From Marinobacter orientalis (GTDB lineage Bacteria > Pseudomonadota > Gammaproteobacteria > Pseudomonadales > Oleiphilaceae), in assembly GCF_004792665.1 (NCBI RefSeq), contig NZ_SRZX01000001.1:372001-436000 (forward strand): DNA of 64,000 bases, written 5' to 3'. A program made the position numbers and the translations under genes. The notes under the pieces were generated by a model, which made no database searches, was not told where the DNA came from, and saw nothing but the letters and a program-made list of their open reading frames with translations. Positions 36,483 through 47,446 of the stretch are shown here, piece by piece; positions within the stretch are counted from its first letter, which is position 1, and each line of letters begins with the position of its first letter.

Positions 36483-38759
36483 ATGTATAAAAAGAAAATC
36501 GCACTCTCCGTAGCCCTTGCCTCGTCATTGTTACTCTCCAGTCCGACTACCATGGCCCATGGCGGCTCACCGGATTACCTGCCGATAACAGAAGCGCTCA
36601 AGTCATCAGGGGCCAGTTATCAGCTCAGTGAGGATAAAAGCGAATTGCTGATTACCTCGGGCGATGCAGACATCAGGGTACCGCTGGGGGAAAGTGAGGC
36701 TTTTTACAACGGGAGGCCGATACAGCTCTCGGCTCCGGCAAAAATGCATGACGGCGAGGTTTTCGTCGAGAGGGCATTTACTCACGAGCTGTTCAAGGAC
36801 CATGTCCAGCAGAACATATCCACTGGCGACGCGAGCCACCCGCTTGATTCATTGACAGCAGAAGAAATCACCAAAGCTTCAGATGCCATCAAGGCCTCCA
36901 AATACTACAAGGACAACATTCGCTTCACGGAAATACGACTGGCGGACCCGGCCAAGGAAAAAGTCTGGAAATGGTCTTACGGCGAATCCCAGGACTTTGA
37001 GCGCCTGGCCAGATTTACTGTGGTCGATGGCAGAAAGGTCATTGAAGGAACGGTTGATCTTGCCACCGGAACCGTTCATGGCTGGGAGCATATCGAAGGC
37101 GCCCATGGCATGGTGACTTTCGATGACTTTATCGCTGTGCAGGAGATCGTCGCAAGCAGTGACGCGTATAAAGCTGCGCTCAAAAAGCGTGGTATTGACG
37201 ATGTTAACAAGGTCGTTGCAACTCCCCTGACGGTCGGGTACTTCGGTGGGGATGATGGCCTGGAGCACGAGTTAAAGCTGTTAAAAGTGGTTTCCTACCT
37301 CGACATAGGCGACGGTAACTACTGGGCACATCCGATCGAGAATCTGGTGGCCGTTGTGGACCTGGAGAAAAAGAGCATTCTGAAGATCGAAGACGATGGC
37401 GTCATACCCGTGCCTATGGCTCCCCGCCCCTATGATGGACGTAACCAGGACAAGATTGCCGATGTAAAACCGCTGATGGTCGTGCAGCCGGAAGGAAAGA
37501 ATGTTTCCATGTCCGGCAATACCATTAACTGGCAGAACTGGGATTTCCATTTAAAGCTGGACGCGCGCGTCGGCCCCGTGATTTCCACACTGACCTACGA
37601 CGATCAGGGCGACAAGCGAAAAATCATGTACGAAGGTTCATTGGGTGGCATGATCGTGCCCTATGGTGATCCTGACGTAGGCTGGTACTTCAAGGCCTAT
37701 CTGGACTCGGGCGAGTATGGTATGGGCAACCTGACCTCGCCCCTTGTGCCCGGTACCGATGCACCCAATAACGCTACCCTGCTACCGGCCACCCTTGTAG
37801 ACAACAATGGTGACCCTTTCACTATTCCCAATGCCATCGCGGTATTCGAGCGCTACGCCGGACCAGAGTTCAAACACAATGAGATGCTCGGCAGCAGCCC
37901 CGGCAATGAAAGCCGCGAGCGCAGGGAACTGGTTGTGCGCTGGGTCAGCACCATTGGCAACTACGACTATATGTTCGACTGGATCTTCATGGCCAACGGC
38001 AACATCAAGCTGACCGTCGGTGCATCAGGCATTGAAGCCGTCAAAGCCGTGAAATCACGTACCATTCATGACGAAACCGCAGAGGAAGATACCCGTTACG
38101 GCACCCTGATTGACCACAACATCGTGGGCACCACCCATCAACATATCTATAACTTCCGCCTGGATATGGATATTGATGGCACCCAGAACAGCATGAGGGA
38201 AATTGACCCGGTAGTTGCTGAAAACACCGCCGGTGGCCCGCGCAAAAGCGTGATGATCACCAACGAGCGAGTGGTACCCACGGAGCTTGAAGCTGTCCAG
38301 AAATTCGATCCTTCAACCATCCGCCTGCTGACCAACCCCAACAAGGAAAACCGCATGGGTTATCCGGTTGGTTATCAGGTCATACCCTTTGCCGGCGGAA
38401 CCCATCCGATTGCCAAGGGAGCACTCTTCAGTGAGGACGAGTGGTTGTTTAAACGCGTTCAGTTCATGGATAAGCAAATCTGGGTAACGCAGTACAAACC
38501 GGAGGAACGTTTTCCCGAGGGGAAATACCCGAACCGGGCCAAAACCGACGCCGGGCTGAGCGTCTTCGTTGAGGATAACGAGTCCATTGAGAACACCGAC
38601 ACCGTGTTGTGGATGACAACGGGTGCAACGCACGTCGCCCGTGCCGAGGAGTGGCCCATGATGCCAACCGAGTACGTCCATTCCATGCTCAAGCCATGGA
38701 ACTTTTTCGATCAGACACCGACGCTGAACCTGCCCGACCCGGAGAACCAGGAAAACTGA
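36483..38759 (+). CDS. Periplasmic copper-containing primary amine oxidase (TynA-like)
   Basis: A 758-residue copper/topaquinone amine oxidase that turns primary amines into aldehydes plus ammonia and peroxide. A signal peptide (MYKKKIALSVALASSLLLSS, cut before HGGSPDYLP) sends it to the periplasm. Tyr494 in IGNYDYMFDW is the topaquinone precursor; THQHIYNFRLDMDIDG supplies two copper histidines and THPIAKG lies in the later barrel region. The ATG at 36483 follows CAGGAG. It lies beside a porin, an aldehyde dehydrogenase and an AraC regulator, the logic of E. coli tynA-feaB-feaR. Confidence 0.93.
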   Translation: MYKKKIALSVALASSLLLSSPTTMAHGGSPDYLPITEALKSSGASYQLSEDKSELLITSGDADIRVPLGESEAFYNGRPIQLSAPAKMHDGEVFVERAFTHELFKDHVQQNISTGDASHPLDSLTAEEITKASDAIKASKYYKDNIRFTEIRLADPAKEKVWKWSYGESQDFERLARFTVVDGRKVIEGTVDLATGTVHGWEHIEGAHGMVTFDDFIAVQEIVASSDAYKAALKKRGIDDVNKVVATPLTVGYFGGDDGLEHELKLLKVVSYLDIGDGNYWAHPIENLVAVVDLEKKSILKIEDDGVIPVPMAPRPYDGRNQDKIADVKPLMVVQPEGKNVSMSGNTINWQNWDFHLKLDARVGPVISTLTYDDQGDKRKIMYEGSLGGMIVPYGDPDVGWYFKAYLDSGEYGMGNLTSPLVPGTDAPNNATLLPATLVDNNGDPFTIPNAIAVFERYAGPEFKHNEMLGSSPGNESRERRELVVRWVSTIGNYDYMFDWIFMANGNIKLTVGASGIEAVKAVKSRTIHDETAEEDTRYGTLIDHNIVGTTHQHIYNFRLDMDIDGTQNSMREIDPVVAENTAGGPRKSVMITNERVVPTELEAVQKFDPSTIRLLTNPNKENRMGYPVGYQVIPFAGGTHPIAKGALFSEDEWLFKRVQFMDKQIWVTQYKPEERFPEGKYPNRAKTDAGLSVFVEDNESIENTDTVLWMTTGATHVARAEEWPMMPTEYVHSMLKPWNFFDQTPTLNLPDPENQEN

Positions 38760-38829
38760 TCGACACAGGACAAAATGCTCCAGGCAGGGAAGCCTGACCA
38801 CAAATCAAGACACACGGGAATCAGAAACA

Positions 38830-40167
38830 ATGAACAAAAATCGTATTACACAAAGTCTCGCCTGTCTCGCTCTGGTCGGGCTGTCTGCCCCGGCCTCTGC
38901 CTACAATTTCTACAAACAGGACGGAACCGAACTGAACCTCGATATCGAGGCGATGCTGGGCGTTTTCTCCAGCCAGGAAAGTTATGTACCCAATTCGGAA
39001 GCCGGTGAATCAACCTGGCAGGAAGGCTTCATCAAGTACGGGCTGTCGGGAAGTCATATCATCGGCGCAAACAGCAGTATCTACGGAGCACTGAATCTGG
39101 TTTCTTCCGGGACATGGGGCGATGGCGATGCTGGCGGATTCTCTTCCGGCGATGAACGCAGAACCGCGCTGGAAGACGCCTACCTGGGCTGGCGCTCCGG
39201 CGACCTGATTCCGGCGCTGGGCCAGGATGGTCTCGATATTTCCGTCGGGCGGCAAGCGTTCACCATTGGTGATGGCTTCCTCATCAATGGCGACTCCCTG
39301 AATTTTGGTGATTCCCTGAATCCCGTGCTGGGAGTCGATGTGGATCGGGGCGGCGCATACTGGCTGGCGGCACGCAAAGCCTTTGATCAGACCGCCATTG
39401 CCCGCATCGGCGGTTCGGAAGGGCTGCGTGCGGACCTGTTCTGGCTGGACTCCGACAATAAGGCACAAGCGGAGATGGAGATGGCAGGCGCCAATGCAGA
39501 GTATGTGACCCCCAGGGGTACCTTTGGCCTGGCGTATATCGAGGGCCTGGACGTTGACGACGAAGTAGCGCCATTGCTGGGTTACAGCTCACGCGACGGC
39601 CAGCAAACCGTAAGCCTGCGATATCAGGGCAATGCAGGCATCGAGAATCTGTTCCTGTCCGGCGAATTTGTGACTCAGGAGCCGGGGGACAATTCCTTCG
39701 ATGATGCCATCGGGTGGTACGCGGAAGCAGGATGGACCTTCAGTGATGTCACCTGGTCACCCAGCGTCAACTATCGGTACTCCAGCTTTGAAGAAAATTT
39801 CGACCCGCTCTTCTTCGGCTTTAACCGTGGCTACGGCACCTGGTTTCAGGGCGAAGTCGCCGCCAATTATGCAGGGCCCTTCAACTCCGACGCCGACGTG
39901 CACCACGTGGGCGTGAAGGCCGCACCATCAGAAACACTCAGTGTGGGCGCGCTGTTCTTCAACTTCCGCGACACCGCCGGCGGCAGTGGTAACCTGAACG
40001 CAAACGAGATCGATATCTATGCCGAATGGGTAGCAGCGCCCCATTTGATCCTCAGTCCGCTGGTCGGTTTTTATACCCCCGACAACAGCTTCGCTGAGGG
40101 TGGCACCCAGATCGGTAATGATGACACCAATGTCTATGCCCAGATCATCGCCATTGTTCCGTTCTGA
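38830..40167 (+). CDS. Outer-membrane porin, alginate-export-like barrel
   Basis: A 445-residue outer-membrane protein. Signal peptide cut near residue 24 (APASAYNFY). The mature protein is a predicted beta barrel with alternating strands, repeats like GLDISVGRQAFTIGDGFLINGDSLN, and a terminal aromatic residue (IAIVPF). The GRQ-type strand is typical of the alginate-export/OprD-like barrels. It lies between the amine oxidase and the aldehyde dehydrogenase and probably admits the amine substrate. Family assignment is moderate. Confidence 0.75.
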   Translation: MNKNRITQSLACLALVGLSAPASAYNFYKQDGTELNLDIEAMLGVFSSQESYVPNSEAGESTWQEGFIKYGLSGSHIIGANSSIYGALNLVSSGTWGDGDAGGFSSGDERRTALEDAYLGWRSGDLIPALGQDGLDISVGRQAFTIGDGFLINGDSLNFGDSLNPVLGVDVDRGGAYWLAARKAFDQTAIARIGGSEGLRADLFWLDSDNKAQAEMEMAGANAEYVTPRGTFGLAYIEGLDVDDEVAPLLGYSSRDGQQTVSLRYQGNAGIENLFLSGEFVTQEPGDNSFDDAIGWYAEAGWTFSDVTWSPSVNYRYSSFEENFDPLFFGFNRGYGTWFQGEVAANYAGPFNSDADVHHVGVKAAPSETLSVGALFFNFRDTAGGSGNLNANEIDIYAEWVAAPHLILSPLVGFYTPDNSFAEGGTQIGNDDTNVYAQIIAIVPF

Positions 40168-40202
40168 CCCGGTAACACTTATAGCTTCAAGAGAGCACCA
40201 CC

Positions 40203-41612
40203 ATGAAGACTTACACTAATTCGGTGAACGGCCAGTCTGTCGAAGCGGCCGATCACCAGGAAATTTTCAATCCCGCCACAGGGGACTCCCTCGGGTTGGC
40301 CCCGCTAAGCACCGAGTCCGACGTGGGTTCCGCTGTAGATGCCGCCCGCCTGGCACAGCCCGGCTGGGCGACAATCAGCGACCAGGAGAGAAGGGACACC
40401 GTAGCCCGGGTCGCCCAGGTACTGGAAGATAATTCGGAGTACCTGGCTGAACTCATTACCCGTGAGCAGGGCAAGCCCCTATCCGGTCCGGGCTCCCGCT
40501 TCGAGATGCAGGCCTGCGTGGGCTGGACCCAGGTGCCAGCGGCGCTGGAGTTACCTCCAGAAATCGTGTTTGAGGACGAGAAGCGCAAGGACATCCTGCA
40601 TCGGGTGCCCCTGGGTGTCGTGGCGGCCATTGCGCCCTGGAACTGGCCCCTGATGATTGCCATCTGGCAGATCATTCCTGCCATTCGCATGGGCAATACG
40701 GTAGTCCTCAAACCGTCGGAATACACGCCGATCGCAACCCTGGAGATGGTGCGGCTGATCAATCAGGTATTGCCGCCGGGCGTTCTCAATACTGTCTCCG
40801 GAGATGGCCGTATCGGTGCAGCGCTGACCAGCCACCCGGGAATCGACAAAATCATGTTCACCGGCAGCGAGGCCACAGGTCGACGGATTATCGAGGCTTC
40901 CACCCGCAACCTCGCGCCCATTACCCTTGAGCTCGGAGGCAATGATGCGGCCATCATCCTTCCCGGCACCGACGCCGGCGCAATAGCCGAGGGCCTGTTC
41001 TGGGGTGCATTCCTCAACATGGGCCAGACCTGCGCCTGCATCAAGCGTCTGTATGTTCATGAAAGCGACTACGAGGCCGTGGTTGGTGCACTCAGCACCC
41101 TTGCCGGGCAGATGCCGGTTGGCGATGGCATGGATGAAAGCAACCTGATCGGTCCACTGCAAAACGAGATGCAATACAACAAGGTAAAAGAACTTGTTGC
41201 GGATGCCCGCGCTAACGGCTGCGAGGTCATGGAGTTCGGAAATATGCCGGACACCGGCTACTTCCTGCCGCTGACGCTGGTGGGGAATATTCGCGACGGC
41301 CAACGACTGGTGGATGAGGAACAGTTCGGCCCTGCCCTGCCTGTTATCCGCTACCAGAGCGTCGACGAGGCTGTGGCGTCAGCGAACGGCCTGGGAGCCG
41401 GTCTTGGCGCCTCGGTCTGGGCCAACGACCCGGAGCAGGCCCAGCAAATTGCCTTAAACCTGGAAGCGGGAACGGTCTGGATCAATCAGCACGGCGCCAT
41501 ACATCCCATGGTGCCATTCGGAGGCAACAAGAACTCCGGCTACGGCGTGGAATTCGGTCTGGAAGGACTGAAAGCCGTTACTCAACCCCGGGTTATCAGC
41601 GTCAAGAAGTGA
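40203..41612 (+). CDS. Aldehyde dehydrogenase (FeaB-like role)
   Basis: A 469-residue NAD(P)-dependent aldehyde dehydrogenase. Catalytic Cys277 is in MGQTCACIKRL, the general-base Glu243 in ITLELGGND, and the cofactor and turn motifs are in APWNWPLMI, FTGSEATGR and PFGGNKNSGYGVE. A GAGAG site precedes the ATG. It would oxidise the aldehyde released by the amine oxidase two genes upstream, as FeaB does with phenylacetaldehyde. The exact substrate cannot be read from sequence. Confidence 0.9.
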   Translation: MKTYTNSVNGQSVEAADHQEIFNPATGDSLGLAPLSTESDVGSAVDAARLAQPGWATISDQERRDTVARVAQVLEDNSEYLAELITREQGKPLSGPGSRFEMQACVGWTQVPAALELPPEIVFEDEKRKDILHRVPLGVVAAIAPWNWPLMIAIWQIIPAIRMGNTVVLKPSEYTPIATLEMVRLINQVLPPGVLNTVSGDGRIGAALTSHPGIDKIMFTGSEATGRRIIEASTRNLAPITLELGGNDAAIILPGTDAGAIAEGLFWGAFLNMGQTCACIKRLYVHESDYEAVVGALSTLAGQMPVGDGMDESNLIGPLQNEMQYNKVKELVADARANGCEVMEFGNMPDTGYFLPLTLVGNIRDGQRLVDEEQFGPALPVIRYQSVDEAVASANGLGAGLGASVWANDPEQAQQIALNLEAGTVWINQHGAIHPMVPFGGNKNSGYGVEFGLEGLKAVTQPRVISVKK

Positions 41613-41669
41613 TGTTCAGCCTGGTTCGTTTATGAGGTCCGCCAGATGCAAAGTCTGGCGGACCTCATT

Positions 41670-42584
41670 TCAGACGGCACAGTTCTTACAGTAGCCGGTC
41701 GGGGTAACACCGAAGTACTGTTTGAAGGCAGTCGAGAACGCGCTTGGACTGGCAAAGCCGAACCGGTATCCGACTTCAGTCAGACTCAGCTTGCCCTTCG
41801 AAGTTTTCATGTAATCGGCACACATCTCCATACGCCGGGTTTTAATGTATCCGGAGACGGTCAGGGAACGGACGGCGAAGGCCCGGTAAAGGCTCCGCAC
41901 CGATACGCCTGTTGTAGTGGCCACCATTCGTGCACTCAGCTCCGGCTCGCCAATATGGTTCTGAATAAATGAAGCTGCTTGCAGGAAAATCCGCTCGTTG
42001 GGGCTGCTGTCCGACAGACTTCGAATCACTGAAGGTTTGATCAGCATGATCAGCGAATCAACGATCGCCGCGCCTTCTTCTTCGTCCAGGCTGTCGTAAT
42101 GAGCGGCCTCGGCAATCAACCGGTTGGCGACACTGGCAATATGACTGTGGGATGGAATCCGGACACCGAGTTCAATACCGGAAAGATTCAGGGTGCGCTC
42201 AATGACTGCTCGAGGCAGGATCAGAGAAATTTGCCGGGACTCATGATCGTAAGTGAAGCTGAAGGGCAGCGCCGAGTCGACCAGGACTATATCTCCGGTC
42301 TGGAGGATGGAACGGTTCCCCGCCTGCTCTACGCGTGATGTCCCCTGAAGCTGGAAAACACAGAAAAACTCGGGCGTTACACACTGGCGTATCTCGTTTC
42401 GGCCACGAACAAGCCGGGCTCCCCGGATCGACACCCGCGACATGTCTATAGCGCCACCGCCCATCTTGTGAATATCACCAGAAAACTTCCCTTCAAGGGG
42501 CTCTGCCGAAAAAGGACCGCAAATCTGGTTAACATCACTGATCCAGCGGTCAAATTGCGCCGCTGCGAAAGGGCTTCGAACCAT
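41670..42584 (-). CDS. AraC-family regulator, FeaR-like
   Basis: A 304-residue activator-type protein. The N-terminal 190 residues fit the AraC-binding-like domain seen in FeaR and related regulators (NEIRQCVTPEFFCVFQLQGTSRVEQAG; QTGDIVLVDSALPFSF). The C-terminal double helix-turn-helix reads ARMVATTTGVSVRSLYRAF and LTEVGYRFGFASPSAFSTAFKQYFGVTPTGY. It converges on the aldehyde dehydrogenase gene with 57 bases between. By position and type it likely controls the amine oxidase set. Confidence 0.88.
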   Translation of the reverse strand: MVRSPFAAAQFDRWISDVNQICGPFSAEPLEGKFSGDIHKMGGGAIDMSRVSIRGARLVRGRNEIRQCVTPEFFCVFQLQGTSRVEQAGNRSILQTGDIVLVDSALPFSFTYDHESRQISLILPRAVIERTLNLSGIELGVRIPSHSHIASVANRLIAEAAHYDSLDEEEGAAIVDSLIMLIKPSVIRSLSDSSPNERIFLQAASFIQNHIGEPELSARMVATTTGVSVRSLYRAFAVRSLTVSGYIKTRRMEMCADYMKTSKGKLSLTEVGYRFGFASPSAFSTAFKQYFGVTPTGYCKNCAV

Positions 42585-42863
42585 GGCTAGTCTACCGGAA
42601 CGGGTTTTTTATAATATTGTGCTCAGAGATTGGCCAGTTTCTGCGCATATGTCAAGCCAACCCATAGCTGCCGACAGAGAGCAACCAACATCAACCACGA
42701 TACAGTTTAAAAACATTCTGATTGTTTTCATGAATCATAAAGTTGGCAGACCTGTTTCCCTGGCCGCACAGTGCACTGATCCCTTTCGGATGCTAAAGTT
42801 ATTTCACACAGACTGATAGCAATGCGCACCAGCAGCCAGAATAAGCCAAGGAGGAGTTGTGAC
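42585..42863. promoter_or_regulatory. Divergent promoter region, AraC regulator / ferritin-like gene
   Basis: A 279-base AT-rich space between two outward genes. The plus-strand gene has a strong AAGGAGGAG site. I see no operator I can name. Confidence 0.4.
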
Positions 42864-43427
42864 ATGAGCACACCGAAAAATACTGCAACCAGCGATAAGC
42901 AGCCGTTTCTTTCCGACATCAAGAATATACGGGAACGCGCCCGCGCGAACATGCGTGACGGCGCAATCACCGACGGCTACAAAGCCGACCGCGAAACGGT
43001 AATCAAGATTCTCAACGAGGCGCTCGCTACCGAGATTGTCTGTGTGCTGCGCTACAAGCATCACTACTACGCCGCTGACGGGCTCAACGCTGAAGCCGTG
43101 GCGCAGGAGTTTCTCGAGCACGCACAGCAGGAACAGGAGCACGCCGATCAGATTGCCGAGCGTATTGCCCAGTTGGGTGGCAAACCGAATTTCTCTCCAG
43201 ACAGCCTCTCCACACGCAGCCATTCGGAATACATTGAAGGCGATACACTCAAGGAGATGATTGAAGAGGACCTGGTGGCAGAACGGATTGCTATTGACAG
43301 CTATCGCGAGATCATTCAGTACTTGGGCGACGACGACCCGACTACACGCCGGTTAATGGAAGAGATTCTCGCGGTCGAGGAAGAGCACGCCGACGACATG
43401 GCCGGTCTGCTGCAGGATTACGCCTGA
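42864..43427 (+). CDS. Ferritin-like di-iron protein (bacterioferritin/Dps-like)
   Basis: A 187-residue four-helix protein. Di-iron ligands are visible as EALATEIVCVLRYKHHY (first Glu), EHAQQEQEHADQIAE (ExxH pair), IEEDLVAERIAIDSYREI (third-helix Glu) and ILAVEEEHADDMAG (second ExxH). It probably stores iron or removes peroxide; peroxide is also a product of the amine oxidase nearby. I start it at the ATG at 42864, after AAGGAGGAGTTGTGAC, rather than at an earlier in-frame codon. Confidence 0.85.
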   Translation: MSTPKNTATSDKQPFLSDIKNIRERARANMRDGAITDGYKADRETVIKILNEALATEIVCVLRYKHHYYAADGLNAEAVAQEFLEHAQQEQEHADQIAERIAQLGGKPNFSPDSLSTRSHSEYIEGDTLKEMIEEDLVAERIAIDSYREIIQYLGDDDPTTRRLMEEILAVEEEHADDMAGLLQDYA

Positions 43428-43435
43428 ACACCTGC

Positions 43436-44356
43436 TTACCCGAAGACCCAGGCGATCATTACAGGAATAAACGCCAGCGCGAACAGGGTACTCAGTAACG
43501 TGGTACCCGCCGCCTGGCGTGGAGAGGCATCCAGCAGGGTGGCAATGACCACGGTATTGGCCGCAATCGGCGTAATGGAAATCAGGAAAATGGCCTGGTG
43601 CACAGCCAGGTCGTATACACCTAACCAGTTTGCATCCAGCCACCAGAAAGCCATAGCCAGAAGCGGCCAGGAGACAAATTTCCCGAAAAAGGCCAGCGCG
43701 GTGAACGAAGGATTACCAGCCAGGCCGCGGAAGCTGAGAATGCCCATTCCGATAATCATCATACCCAGAATACTGTAGGCCCCCTTAAGATTATCGAAAA
43801 GGGGCACGAACACCTCCGGTATGGACAAGCCGGCAAGATTAAAAACCACCGCAATCAGAAATGCATAAACCGTTGGCAGCCTCGCAACCCGCGCCAGCGC
43901 ATCACCGATGCTGTATTTACCTCTTGCCGCCAGATACAGACCCACCGAGTTTTCAAACAGGGTGGTCCCGAGCATGCAGACAATGTAGATCGCCAGCCCC
44001 TCCTGACCAAACAGCAACAGGGCCACGGGAATACCGAAGTAGCCGGTGTTGCCGGTAGCAACCGATAACGGAATGATCGACGCACTGCCATCCGACAACC
44101 ATCGTCTGGCCAGAGCCATGTGCGCAAACGCAATAAACATGCAGAAGCCGAAAACCAGTGCCGGCAGCAGAATCACCTCCGGGCTCAGCGGTGCAGTCAT
44201 TACGCCAGAAAACACCACCGAAGGCGTCACGATGTACAGCATGATGCCGGCAATGTGCTTGCCGCTTGCCTCAAGATAGCGCCCTGCAACCCAGCCCAGA
44301 GCGACCGTTACATAAAGAGGCAGGAGTTTGACGAACAGGGCCAGCGCTGCAGACAT
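43436..44356 (-). CDS. AEC (auxin efflux carrier) family transporter
   Basis: A 306-residue membrane protein of the AEC family with two sets of five segments. The glycine- and proline-bearing crossover regions are visible in LYIVTPSVVFSGVM, PLSVATGNTGYFGIPVALLLFG and ISITPIAANTVVIATLLD. AEC carriers export organic acids or other anions; the substrate here is unknown. It ends eight bases from the ferritin-like gene in a convergent arrangement and diverges from norC. Confidence 0.85.
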   Translation of the reverse strand: MSAALALFVKLLPLYVTVALGWVAGRYLEASGKHIAGIMLYIVTPSVVFSGVMTAPLSPEVILLPALVFGFCMFIAFAHMALARRWLSDGSASIIPLSVATGNTGYFGIPVALLLFGQEGLAIYIVCMLGTTLFENSVGLYLAARGKYSIGDALARVARLPTVYAFLIAVVFNLAGLSIPEVFVPLFDNLKGAYSILGMMIIGMGILSFRGLAGNPSFTALAFFGKFVSWPLLAMAFWWLDANWLGVYDLAVHQAIFLISITPIAANTVVIATLLDASPRQAAGTTLLSTLFALAFIPVMIAWVFG

Positions 44357-44460
44357 GGGTTCTCCGGGACGAAACCTTGGAAATACGGAGGCGACCGCAG
44401 TCTATCACTTACCCCTCAAGAGGTAACTCCCCGGCGCAATGGTGAAATCTCCCTGCATGC

Positions 44461-44474
44461 TTGACAATGATCAA
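44461..44474 (+). promoter_or_regulatory. FNR/DNR-type box before norC
   Basis: TTGACaatgATCAA, one mismatch from the ideal TTGAT-N4-ATCAA. Its centre is about 41 bases before a likely start near 44509, with a TATAT-rich -10 near 44494. It fits NO- or oxygen-responsive activation of the nor operon. Confidence 0.75.
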
Positions 44475-44546
44475 CAGCATTATGGATGCATCTTTATATC
44501 CTAGCTGGGCAGTCAGGTATTTCACAAAGACCAAGGAGAGAGAACC

Positions 44547-46422
<1,876 letters not shown>

Positions 46423-46480
46423 CAACTGCAGGCCGGGGCCAACCGCTCCGGCCTGCCCAAACCCTTAACGGACACTTGCC

Positions 46481-47437
46481 GTGCATGAACAGACGCTCCC
46501 AGACAAGGACACTCTCCAGAAGAAACGGTTGCTGACACGCACCGCGTTCTTCGGGCTGTTTCTGCTCGCGCCGGTGCTCAATATTTTTCGATACGACCTT
46601 ACCGAAACCCACTTCGTACTTTTCGGGTTTCCCCTGTCATTCAATCTCGAGCTGGCCTGGGTCAGCCAGAGTTCACCGGCGGAAGTGGCCGGACAGATCC
46701 TGTTCTGGTTCATACTCCCCATCACGCTGCTGGTTCCACTGGTACTCTGGATTGCCTGGAAATGGGGGCGAATCTACTGTGGCTGGCTGTGCCCCCACTT
46801 CTCGGTGGTGGAAACCATCAATCACCTGATGACCCGGGTCACCGGCCGGCCCACGCTTTACGAAGCTCTGCGGAAAGGCCGCCGGGGCAAGGCCCTGCAC
46901 TGGGCCGGGCTGGTTCTGGTATGCACTCTGATCGGCTTCTCCTGGGCGCTGGCCTTGCTGTCTTACCTGTTGCCGCCGCTCCCGCTGTATACCGACCTGG
47001 TCACAGGCAATCTGGCGCTGTATCCGATGATTTTCCTGGCGGTGGCCACGTCATTGTTTACGCTGGACTTCCTGTTTGCCCGGCACCTGTTCTGCAAATA
47101 CGGTTGCGCCTTCGGCGTGGTCCAGAGCATTGCCTGGATGGCCAACGGCAAAGGCAAGGTTGTCACCTTCGATACCAAACGGGCTGCGGCCTGTCGCGAC
47201 TGCACCAGGGCCTGCGATGAAGCCTGCCCCATGCGGCTGCCGACCCGCAGCCACAAGCGGGCAAAGTTTACCTGCACCCAGTGCCTGCAGTGTGTCAGCG
47301 CCTGCCGTGAGGTGCAGAAAAACAATCCGGAGGGCTCTCTGTTGAGCTGGGAAACCGGTGAGCCTGGCAGGCAGACCGTTCTCATTCCGGTTCGCCAGGT
47401 TGATCCGCCACCACGCCAGCAACGCGCCGGAACCTGA
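46481..47437 (+). CDS. Polytopic 4Fe-4S protein (NapH/CcoG/NosR-like) within the nor operon
   Basis: A 318-residue membrane protein with about five segments. Two membrane-edge cysteine motifs (YCGWLCPHFSVVE and FCKYGCAFGVVQ) and a C-terminal ferredoxin-like domain with two clusters (CRDCTRACDEACPM and CTQCLQCVSACREV) match the NapH/NosR/CcoG group. It could deliver electrons from quinol or help mature NorB metal centres. The start is a GTG with a weak site. It lies between norB and norD, where standard nor operons have norQ. The exact subfamily is uncertain. Confidence 0.8.
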   Translation: MHEQTLPDKDTLQKKRLLTRTAFFGLFLLAPVLNIFRYDLTETHFVLFGFPLSFNLELAWVSQSSPAEVAGQILFWFILPITLLVPLVLWIAWKWGRIYCGWLCPHFSVVETINHLMTRVTGRPTLYEALRKGRRGKALHWAGLVLVCTLIGFSWALALLSYLLPPLPLYTDLVTGNLALYPMIFLAVATSLFTLDFLFARHLFCKYGCAFGVVQSIAWMANGKGKVVTFDTKRAAACRDCTRACDEACPMRLPTRSHKRAKFTCTQCLQCVSACREVQKNNPEGSLLSWETGEPGRQTVLIPVRQVDPPPRQQRAGT

Positions 47438-47446
47438 GGAGTTGAA

